A program made the translations under genes and the position numbers. Under the pieces are notes generated by a model. It made no database searches. It was not told the origin of the DNA and saw only the letters and a list, made by a program, of their open reading frames with translations. A DNA stretch of 64,000 bases from Sisyra terminalis. Lineage: Eukaryota > Arthropoda > Insecta > Neuroptera > Sisyridae. This document shows positions 39,255-51,300 of this stretch, one piece after another. The DNA is taken from contig OY292274.1 in the NCBI GenBank assembly GCA_958496175.1, positions 60,212,630-60,276,629 of the forward strand. The letters run 5' to 3'. The first letter of the stretch is position 1; the number at the start of each line of letters is the position of its first letter.

Positions 39255-39640
39255 AATTTATTATATCACACTATTCATTTGTTAAATCACTGGCAATTAG
39301 AGAACTACCATTCCGGGAACATTCAATACCAATTGGAGAATTGAAGAACCTCATAATGATATTTTTTTAAGACCCCCAGTAGATTTTTTTGCTAATTTAG
39401 ATCCGTTTTTATCAGAACGTTGAAAAAAATACATCGTACTTTATTAAATCACACTAATCATTTGTTAAATCACTTGCAATTAGAGAACTACTATTCCGGG
39501 AACATTCAATACCAATTGGAGAATTGAAGATCCTCATAATGGTTTTTTTTAAGAACCTCAGGAGATTTTTTTGCTAATTTGGATCCTTTTTTATTAGAAC
39601 ATTGAAAAAAAATACATCGTTCTTATCTAAAACAATCTAC
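39255..39640. repeat. Tandem duplication, unit about 193 bp
   Basis: GGGAACATTCAATACCAATT and GTTAAATCACTTGCAATTAG recur about 193 bp apart; a third partial unit (TTGAAAAAAAATACATCGTT) follows. Confidence 0.85.
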
Positions 39641-42364
39641 GATATGGAAGAAACCTTCGTAAATGAATGTATTCTCTTACATCCTCTTAAAAATTCAATG
39701 ATGAAGATATCCGAAAGTATATGGAATATATTGCATCACAGAATTTTCGAGTTGTGTACCCTAATGTTGATATTACCTTGTGCATTTTTTGATTCCCAGT
39801 CCCAAATTGTTCAGGAGAAAGATCATTTTCCCCCCTGGAAAAAGGGAAAACTTACTATTGTGTAAATGTATGCCAATATTTACTTAATGTCCTAACATTG
39901 TTATCTATTCTACCTCAATAAGTGCAAAAAATCGATAACAATGATATATAATCGACTTTTTGCACGAACCAAGACTAGAACGAAGAACTTTATATCATAA
40001 GTGATAGTTGAAAAAAAGCTATGGGTTATATTAATCTTTGAAAAATATTTATGAAATTAATAAGTTATATTTAAAAAAATATATGTTAATTACTCGTAAA
40101 AAGGTTTGTTGAAATTAATAAACATTAATTTTAAATTTAAATATTTGAAAATTAGATGTTTTATCAACATAACCACTTTGTTCCACCGAATGGAGCCTAG
40201 GACGGCATTAACCCAAAATCCGCCACTCCTGGGAGCCTTTTCTAAGAGCTATTCACTGAATATTTCTCATTTAAAATAAGAAAACAGATATAACAGTAAA
40301 ACAAGCTTTAAAAAGGTCAAAAGCTCGAAAAAAGCATCTACCTATTGCATCTGATTCCTAAAAGATTTAAAAAAAAAATTCTTTACCAATGGGTTGTTGC
40401 ATTTGTGGCTTGGGAAGCCTAAATATTCATATTCTGAGACCATAGTGGAAATATTAATTTTACGAATCTACAAAATAAGGTAAACTTTCAAGGATTGTGG
40501 GTTTTCGATGATTTTTTGATCACGAATATTGGGTTCTGTAAGTTACTCTATGCACTTGAAGGTCCAGGTATCTTATCTGATGCAGTTTATTGAGACTTTT
40601 CTTTAAAATAAGTTTTAAATAATTCCATATTTTTTGAGTTTTTAGGGTCGTTGATTATTTGATTACAAATATAAAGTTTATAAGGTTCCCTAACGTACTT
40701 GGAGGTAGATTTTGGCGTTATTTTTGGGAATTTCTCTTAAATTTAGATCAAAATGAGTTCAAAAACTTGCAGATAAAGTTTGAATATCTCTGTTCATTTT
40801 TGTGATCAATAACACCACGAATCCGTAACACTCGTAATTGGACAAAAATTTGCACAAAAACTTTTTAAAAAGCTCCAAGCAACTACACCCTCGTTTACCT
40901 CAGAATACGTTAGGGTAGTTTATTAACATTTAATTCATTATCAATGATTCAAAATACTCATCGGTAATTTTTTGAATTAATGTCGTCCCAAATTCGATAA
41001 AAAAGTCCAGAAGAAGACGTTCACGTCCTAGATACTTCTAAAAACTTCATTAACCTTAAAATATTAATCAGTGACCTCAAAAGCTCATTCATAAGTGATT
41101 ATAACTCATTTTATTGAAAACTCTCAATAATCTTCAAGTGATGGAGTGGTATCTGGACTTCCAGACGTAAAGAACTTTAATCAATCAACAATATTAAATT
41201 AGCATTTTCTGCTTTTACTATGTAAGTGGAAAAACAATCTTCCTTTTGGTCATCAAACCATTCTTTTATTATCGTTTTTGAGAGTTTAACATTTATTTTT
41301 TTTAAGTAAGTATATCATTCATTTCCGTAATCGAATTTTATTATACTTACTGGTTCCAACTATATTAAAACTAAATTAATAAAATTTTTATCAAGTTGAT
41401 ATGCGTCGCCTACATAGGTACAACAACCTCTTTAAAAAGTAATATCGCAGTAGAGATAATAACTTAATTACAATTATTAAAACAATAGAAAAAGAAAACC
41501 AAACCCAAAGCTCCTGGGATGAAACTTAAATAGTTGTTTTTTTGTTCTTTGAAAAAAAAAACTTTTTCCAAATCACAGTCATCACAATGCTCACCACTGA
41601 CACATTGAAATTCATAGAAAAATTAATTGTTAATGATTAATAGGTAAACCTCAAGGAATCTTGGGGGTGTGTCGAAATTTAATACAAGTTAATTATCAGT
41701 TTAAATATGCATGCGCTGAAGACCACATGCAATATACAAGCCGAGGAAAGAACGAAGGAAGTTCTTTTCATTTTTCGAATAATTAATACTTTTTTTTACT
41801 ACCAGTTAACTCTTAACCATATAGAAAAATAAATGTCATATATATAGAGACATAAATAAAGAGTCTGTATAATTCTAATACTATACTCTAATAGCAGGTT
41901 ATACGAAGGACATGACAAAAAAGTTGATCAATAAGTAACTTAACTGCATCGAGAAAACCAAATCGAATTAATTAAAGACTTACGAAATAATTTAATTTGT
42001 AGTATTTTTTTTTGTTTGGAAATTAATTGAAAGTTTGGCAAATATGAGTGGGGTTGTACGTAACTAGGGTGGAAAAATTGAGGTGGGTGACTTAATAATC
42101 GGCTATGACTTTCAGGCAATTTTTGTTGGACATTGAATATTGTCGTTTTTTTCTCCGATGTTATCTCAATACATTTTTTTTTTCTAACGAACCACCAGTC
42201 GAATTATAGACCGAATACATTTACGAGTGTAGAATTATCCTTTATCAGATCTCTCCGATCTCAAAATAATGGTCACATTGACATCACTCAACTAAAAAGC
42301 GATAAAATTAATTATACCCATTTGAAAAACGAATTATCGTCGTTTTGAATTTTAAGACAAAAAA
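39641..42364. other. Upstream region of the SNMP gene; no gene seen
   Basis: AT-rich DNA without supported exons. An 87-codon frame at 39602-39865 starts within the tandem repeat and has no known domain. No TATA box is evident near 42365. Confidence 0.4.
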
Positions 42365-45300
42365 ATGGAGTTGCCGATGAAAGTTGGAATTGGCGCGGGT
42401 GTTTCGCTTGTGCTGGGAATTTTGATCGGTTGGGCCGGCTTTCCTGCATTGCTGCACCACAAAATTGCCGACGTAAGTCTCCTCCAAATGATTACCGTTC
42501 CAGTAATCGAATTTTGTATTACATATTATGAAAACGTGACAATTTATTGCTTGTTTTATTGTTGTCACGCCGTTGATTCCGGCGGTGAAATTAATCGCAC
42601 ATTATGTAGTATCGATTGTTCGTACAATATTCAATTAAATGCTGCCGGTTTGGTAGGTTGGAAAATGAAAACATAAAATGGACGTTAAATTTTAGAGTGT
42701 CGCGCTGAAAAATGGATCTGAAATGCGTGATATGTATCTACAGTTGCCGTTTCCGATGGACTTTAAAGTTTACATATTCAATGTGACCAATCCGAATGAT
42801 GTGCAAAAAGGGGACTCGCCGGTTTTGGACGAAATTGGACCGTTTTGTTACGAGTAAGTCTAAAAATAAATTTATCCAAAAAAAATCATAAAACTTTCCA
42901 TTAGTAAACAAACTTTAAAGCTTAATTAATGCAAAAACTTGCTTATTACATCTCAGATTTTGTGTATACAATATATAAAATATATTGCAGTCCAATTTAT
43001 GAAGTATAATTTAACTTAATAATATACAAATTTAATATAACAATATACAAATTTAATATAATAATATACAAATTTAATATAATAATATATAAACTTAATA
43101 TAATAATATATATAAAAATCATACCACCAACATAAATTTGAACAGAAGTTCAAACAAAAATATTCGTTACGTATTACCCAGATACGTATTTCGATTGCCA
43201 AGCAAACTCATCAGTGGTCATCAAGTAGTCTGGATCACTCCGTAACTGCTATGTGATGATTCACAGTGAGGAAGGAATGATCCAAACTACTTGATGACCA
43301 CTGAGGAAGTTTGCTTGGCAATCGAAATACGTATCTGCGATCCAAACTACTTGATAACCACTGAGGAAGTTTGCTTGACAATCGAAATACGTATCTGGGC
43401 AATACGTCACGAATATTTTTGTTTGAACTTCTGTTCAAATTTATGTTGGTGGTATGATTTTTATATATATTATTATATTAAGTTTACATATTATTATATT
43501 AAATTTGTATATTATTATATTAAATTTGTATATTATTATATTAAATTTGTATATTATTATATTAAATTTGTATATTATTATGTTAAATTATACTACATAA
43601 ATTGGACTGCAATATATTTTATATATTGTATACACAGTATAACTGTTCAAAGTCAGCGGAAAAAATCTTATTTTGATTATGCTCAGATTTCTTACCAAAA
43701 CTTAAACTACCGCGAAGCTGAACATTCAAAATAAAAAAAAAAAACAGTTATACCCAATTTATAAAGATAAATAAGACAAATAAGACCTATTCAAAATTTT
43801 ATTTGAAAAAAAAGCGTATGGGAACACAGGGCTAAATGGGGTACCGGGGCGGAATGGAAAATGGAATTAGCGCTTGCTACAAGTGACAAAAACGCGTAAA
43901 AATCATACTCAATGTTCAATTAACTCTGCTGCATAATAAAAAGTGGCTATCGCCAGTAATGAAACCAGTTGTTTTTCAAAAGTTGTCATCAAAAGTCGAA
44001 ATAAAAATTTCTGAATTCCAATTTTTGCAAAGTAACACTAAGGTAATTGTCCTATGTTCTATTTTTTTGTTTGAATAATAACATGACATGTTTGTTAAAA
44101 CATACTGTTGACTAACTAAAAACCTAGTGATAATTCAAATATAACCAATATATCCTGCCATAATAGTCGTGCTTGTGGGAAAAGTGCTTTGGGGCACAAT
44201 GGGTGGGGCGGAATGGGATATACCATTCAAAAAGACATTTTTATTTTATCAGCAGATAGTGCGTACATATATAAGGAAAACTAGCCGACAGTCCATATAT
44301 AAGAAAGGTCGGAAGATACAGAGATAATCTACTTATACTGTGAGGATTTATACTCCAAATCTAATGAAAGCTGGTGTTCCAGCAGTATTTGTCAAAAGTG
44401 GGTACATTTGGCATGTGCTGGGCTAAACACGAAGATGACAGTGTGTTCATCTGCGAACTAAGCCAATAACAAGTATCCTATTGCGCCCCAGGCTCATTTC
44501 CCATTGTACCCCAGAGAGTGGGGCAGAATGGGAAATTTCCATTTATTTTTGAAACCTAAATTTTTCATATTAATTATTAATTTAAATCAATAAAATCTTT
44601 TTTGATTTGTGAAGAATGAATTAAATAAATATATAAATTACAAAACAATGAGATTGTTTTTTTAAATCTCTCGTAAATTGTAATTAAAACTTAGGTACCC
44701 CGTTCCGCCCCAGGTTCCCCTACGGGTGGCCGAGTGGTCAAGATACCCGCTCCAAATCTGGTAGGAGCTAAATTCAAATCTCGTAACGACCAATTTTTCG
44801 ATATTTCTCAACCCAAGAGTCCTAACTCTAGAATCGCTAAAGACCTAAGTAATTATAAAACGGCGGGAAATAACAATTAAATAAAATATAATACAACTTA
44901 GATTTCAGCTTTTTATTAAATTAAAAAAGGAAACTTAAAATTTTTATGATCCGTTAGATGATTAATTTTTTAAATTGGTGATCTTTCATCGGTCGTCTTA
45001 AAAAAATATTTTAGTTTAATTTTTATAAACGCTTGATGAAGTTGTGATAGGCAACAAAACGTTACCAATTTGAAAAATAAAACATCTAACCAATCTTAAA
45101 AACCTAAGTTTTCTTCTTTAATTTATTAAATCAAAGAAATAAATTAGGTTTTAAATGTTACTCCAATATATAAAATTGTCATTTTAAATAATTTTTTTTC
45201 TGCAATCCTATTTTTTTTTTTTCACTAAAACTAATTATTCTAAATATCTAATGAATGAAATCTTAGTATGTTATTAGTATCTCTTGACCTCTTAAGTATC

Positions 45301-48300
45301 ATTAAAATATCTCTTTCTTGGATCAATTCAACATGCTTACACCTCTAGGTTTTTTAAATAAAATAGAAGTGAAACCTTCAAAAATGAGAGTTTTTAGATG
45401 AGATGAAAAAAAAATAGTATTAGTATAAATTAGTAAAATTAGATTAAATTAGTATAAAGATAGTTGTAGAATTTATTTATAATAATATTGATACCAAGCT
45501 TAAAACGCAAAGGTTTAAAACGCAATAACTAGTAGTACGGTTTTTGTTTACTATACATCATGTACACTATTCATATACAGTACGCTATTCATTATACACA
45601 GATCAATGGAAACCGTGGAAACAATCTCTTTTGTTTTATATCTCCTTCTCTTGCACGTTAAATCCTATAGATTTATATATTTTCTCTTTTTACTGTCGCT
45701 TTTTCGTTTCATCAAATTTCAAATTTCACAACAATGCTATAAAAGTTTTCACTTCAAAAACGAACAAAAATTGTAAAGACAAAAAATAAAATATTTCTTT
45801 ACCAGAACTACTAGTCGACATTTACATGGATCACTTTGAAATTAAATAAATTATGAACAATGCCAACAAAAATGAAATAATATACCTCGAATGGAAGATA
45901 TGTAGACGATACATTCATATTATTTAATGGAACTACTCGACAGATTGATAATATGGAATCCGATCTGAACAAAATTTATCAGAAAATGGAATTCACTTCA
46001 GAACACGAGTTGAATGGAACAATAAACTTTTTAGACATAACGATCATCAATGAAAATGGAAAGTTGGCATACAATATATACAGAAAACCAACAACGAACA
46101 TAATCATCCATAAAACATCATTTCACCCAAGAAACCAAAAAATGGCAGCTTACAACAGTCTAGTGTACAGAGCTATCAAGTTACTATCTTACTACCAAAG
46201 TTCGTGAAGAAGAATTTAAGATAATTAAATATACAGCCACTACTAACGGATACAATAGCTCAACCATAGACAAAATAATATCAAAATTTACTAAAAAATC
46301 CAACTCTTTTCTTCCAACTCCATGAAATGAAAACAAAATATATATAAAATCAAATTTCAATAATATATTTACTTATACAATCACCAACTTCCTACAGAAA
46401 AATAACTTCAATATTGAATTTTCAACATACAACAACATGATGAAAATTCTTAAACCATTGAAGAACAACCAAATTACAACGAAAAACAAAACCGGAATAA
46501 ATAAAATTAATTTCAGTTCTTGTGAAAAATCCTGCATTGGTCAAACTGGTAGATCTTTTGGAACAAGATATAAAGAACATACACCCAAGAAACCAACTTC
46601 AACAACAATTTCAAATTTTGCATAAGATCTTTATGACGAAAATCATCAATGCTTGAATTTCGGAACAAATTTTAAGCCACTACATAAATGCAAGAAAGGA
46701 TCACATATGAACACTCTGGAAGAATATGAAATATACAAAGCCCATAAACTAGATCCAAATAACATCCTTTACGACAAATTATATAAAACAAACGACCTAT
46801 ATGAAATTTGTTTACAACGAAATAATCATTACCTGATGAGGACAGCCAAAAACATAGAAGTCATAGGACAGACATAATTATTCATTAACAATAATAAATT
46901 CAAATGAGCCAGTTTTTTTTTCCCTTGATCTGGGGGCCTCTCCTGCGAGTTCCTCTGCGCTGCGTCCTAAAAGGACTATTGCGCCCCAGTTTAATTTCAG
47001 TTCCAATTGGTCAGGTCTGCTTCTGATATGAATCTCAGCAGACAGTCAACTGGATCTCTGTGTATGTTTCCCAGCTCATGTCCGGGTGGACCAAGCGAGT
47101 TGAGATGACTTTGAGTCATGGCTGAGCAGTCAAATAGTACGTGGGAGGCAGAATGAGCCAATTAATTTACAGCAAAGACTGGAAAAAACGAAATCAGCAG
47201 CATAGAAGTTTATTGCACTTGCAAAACTAATGCATAAAACTCACATTTTACTATAAATGTATAAAATAAAAAATCGCAAATAACAATTTAGGGTGGTCCT
47301 TTATAAGGTTGTTTTCGAATTTCTTTGCTGCCAGGGACTCAAATGCTTCCAAATTGATAAAAAAAAAAATCCCTGAAAATTTGAGCTCTTTATATTAAGT
47401 TTAAGATAGTCCGCTTTCCAACTTAAGTTTCTTATGGAAATAACATGGGAAAAATTTAATTTTTTCTTTAGAATTCTATAACTCAGCGACAAATAAATAT
47501 ATAAAATTTCTTTACAATTGATAAAATAATAATTACCTGATGATTCATTAATTTAAAATATTTCATTTAAATAGTTGCCTCAAATTCAGTGCAAATAATT
47601 TCCAAATGTTTTTTTTCCACAATATTTTTTTTATAAAAATTTAAATAATTCGTCTTAAAATACAGGTTTTAAGAAGTTACTGAAAAAAAAACGATCGTTG
47701 TATCACCGTATGGCTACAATAATCAAAATCTTCAAAAAATTTGCATTTTCCTTACAAACCTCTATTCCCACAATAAAGACGGTTTTTAGGGGATGAAGAA
47801 AAGTTTAAACTTTTCGTGGATGAAATTTTATGCCTTCACGAAGACCTTGAATTAAAATAATCTTATCTGATTGTTTGGTACCGTGCATTATTTTTATAAA
47901 ATGTGTATATTAAATCAAACGGTCCACTTTTTTGTATTTTCTTTTGTAGTAAACTATCCTTAGTTTTTCTTATACTGCAATAAATAAGCAAAAGGAACTA
48001 ATCGTTTCTAAATTGACCGTGTAATTAACAAAAACAAAATAAATCATTTGTGTAGGTCATACACATTGAAGCGAAACCTTCAAAAATGTAAACTTCAAGA
48101 TAATGAGATCAATCTAAAATTTCAGGATAAGGATAATTGTAGGTTTTGGAGTTAGGATAATTGTAGGGGATAATATTGAAACCAAACATAAAATACTGAA
48201 ATGTAATGTACAGGATTCATGTTTAATTTTTTTTACCTCGAAATTGGTGGTAATTAAAAACAATAGCTAGTAATTGAGTGTTTATTAACGTCAACCTACG

Positions 48301-51300
48301 CAAATAAACGTTTGAAATAAATGCTCGCATTTTTCTTTCTTCGATTGTTTCTTTATATATCTCGTTATACATATATAACGCCTCCAAAACAGGCGCTTTT
48401 ACATTAAGCTTAGTTCACTTCTAATTTGTGCCTACGTAGACGGCGCTGGTTGTTACTTCAGTGCGATTTTTGTTTATTGTACAGTGCGGTATCCATTGTA
48501 AACAGATCACTGGAAACCGTGGAAACACATAATGTTTTCTATCGCATTCTCTTACACGTTAAATCCAATAGATTTATGCACTTATCTCTTTATACTGTCG
48601 CTTTTTCGTTTCATCAAATTTCAAATCACAACAATGTTAAACAAGTTTACACTTTAAAAAGGAAAGTATTAAATAATCCAAATAATTAACATCCTAAAAA
48701 AAGGAAAGAACAAAGCTTCTGAGTAATCACAAGACGCAATTATACAATGAACCGAAAAATTTGGCCCATTTTTTTAATATAATCATTTTTAATTGTAAGC
48801 TGGAACGGGGACATAAAAGGATGTAAATCTATATACCAATAATTAATTCCGCAAGGCGTCGGTCCTTTATTTGACCTTCATCAGGCTTCTTAATCTTCAG
48901 TATATAATGTACAGCACATAAAGAGCAACAATGATTTTCCTTTTCCAGATTTTCCAACTTGTTAATTAGCATATTACTAGCATGTTAAAACTGTTATTCA
49001 TAGAACCATGCTAATTAACAGTTTTTACCTGATTTATTTACTTTTGTAATATATATTTATGTGTAAAAATATCAAAATCTATATTGCTATTTATGTGATG
49101 TACATTATATACTGTAAATTAAGAAGCCTGATGAAGGTCAAATAAAGGACCGAAGCGTTGCGTAATTAATTATTGGTATATGGATTTACATCCATTTATG
49201 TCCACTTTCCTGCTAACAAATAAAAAGTAATTATACAATTAATATTTTTTTATCGCTCTAGTTTAAAAATACTCTCCCTTGCCATTAGTCACGATTATTA
49301 GAAAAACAATTAGATTCCATGAAAATTCAAGAGAAACGAAGTTTTTGATCTTCTTTTGATTAAATAGGTAACGTTAAATTCAAAATTTTTCATTACTAAC
49401 ACAAAAAATTCAAGTTAAAATTATTATGATTGTTCTATTCTTTCTAAAATAAAATATTCAGCTTTTTGTGCAACTTGTCGAGCTTGTGAAGCCATTATAT
49501 TCAACGTAAAAGTCCTGTACTTAAAAAATTAAAAAAAAATGTTCTGCAAAAATGAGTACAAAGTTTAAAACCTCTTATACCTATTATGCACTGTTATAAT
49601 TCTATAAGTAATTTACTCATCATAATTTCTAAGGATCTATTGACATGAAATTTTTCAAGAGCCCGTTTTACAAACGACTAACGTATAAGTTAAATTATTT
49701 TCAACAGCCCTTAGTTTCAATGCCAACTTTTTATATGAAAAATGGAAAAGTTTTCCTGAAACAAATTAATGTTTTTTTCTTTCTTTCAGTGCTTAGATAT
49801 GAATATTCTTTTATGAACTCAATATTACCTATCTTTTCTATTCATTATTTGTTTTTATTGCTTTTACGAAATATGTTCAAAGTTACATTTTATTTATTGG
49901 AAAAGTATTAAAAAGCATTTTTTTAGTTTATTAAAAAGTATTTTAGTCTCACTATAATACCTACAATTTTAATACTTATGGTGACCTTCTGTGCTTTAAA
50001 TGAGGAAAATTGATTTCTTTTTCCATTGTTGTATCAGAGTTTATATAAATTTGTTAAATTTTTGTAGAGAATGGAAAGAAAAGTTGAATCCTATCGACGA
50101 TTTGGTGGCCGATACAATGATTTATACGCCGAAAAACACGTGGATCTTCAATCAAACCCTATCGGGTAAACTAACCGGAAATGAGATGGTGACCATTCCT
50201 CATCCACTAATTGTCGTAAGTACTTGCACTTATTAAAATCTTTCATACGATTGCACTTGATTGAACAATTTTATATTGTTTCTTATTTTTGCACAAAGGG
50301 CACAGCGTTGATGGCACAACGGGAAAAACCGTCTATGCTGAATCTACTGGGCAAAGCACTCGTATCAGTGTACCAAGCGGAAAATGTTTTTCTCACCGCC
50401 AAAGTGCGCGACATTCTCTTTGACGGCATCATAATTAATTGTACAGTGAATGATTTTGCCGGCAAAGGCCTTTGCGGTGTTATGAGAAACGAGCTGAAGA
50501 GTCTCGAACACCTTACAGAAAATGTTTTCAAGTTTTCCTTTTTCGGAATGGTGAGTATTGGTATCGAAATCTACCAAAGATTGAATCTGGTAATTTGTAA
50601 CCGCAAATCCACATTGTAATTTGCCCACATAATTTCCAATTTAAAGCAAAAAATAAATCATATGGTTTTAAGGGTTAAGAATTATCCTTAAAGAAAGAGT
50701 TAAATTCTTGATCATCTTTGAAAATGAAATGGAACAATTATTGAAATAAAATAGGTTATAAACTTAATTTAGTTGATTTTTATCAGGGTTTGTAAATTAC
50801 ACAGGTTGCTCCATTAGAAAAAAATATGACGTCATACGAAGAATTTTGAAATTGTTCAGTCTGAAGATATGTACGAATTTCTTCTAGATACGTCACGTAT
50901 CCATCACGTAGCCACCATGAGGCCACCTGTGTATTTTATAAACCTTGGGTTTTTATACCGTATGGTATCTTTAATTGGTTCTTATTTTGGTTACTGAAAT
51001 AGCTTTTAAATTAATGAATATTAGGGTGTTTTTTTTGGGACTATTTTTTTTTTGCTCCCATGCCGAAATTTTGTTGGAAATACTTCAAAAAAAGTTCCCT
51101 GAAAGTTTGAGCTCTTAATATAAATATTAAGTACTCGCTCACAGCGTGTGAATATTTTCCATTTAAAATACACGTAAACTTTGATTTTTTTTTTAAATTT
51201 TTATAGCTCAACGGCATTTTATGGTAACGCCTCGCTTAAAGTCGGGATTTTTTTACAATTGTATGCTCTACAAAAGTGCCTTTTGTGGCAAAATCGTAAT

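Noticed and set aside
39602..39865. 87-codon frame starting MKKNTSFLSKTIYDMEE
   Set aside because: Begins in a tandem repeat unit; no homologous pattern, splice signals or conserved motif recognised.
43017..43600. CRISPR-like array
   Set aside because: The 20-bp units are contiguous AT-rich tandem repeats in inverted arms with no unique spacers, and the genome is eukaryotic.
43016..43734. Frames with YYIKFVY repeats on both strands
   Set aside because: Translations of the AT-rich arrays in a foldback element, not protein genes.
44722..44794. Functional tRNA gene
   Set aside because: A box is good, but the B box is degenerate and the anticodon and acceptor stems do not pair.
49645..49911. 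88-codon plus frame inside SNMP intron 2
   Set aside because: AT-driven Phe/Leu/Tyr composition, no domain, and splicing of exon 2 to exon 3 keeps frame without it.
50283..50628. Two minus-strand frames of 82 and 87 codons
   Set aside because: Both are shadows of SNMP exon 4.
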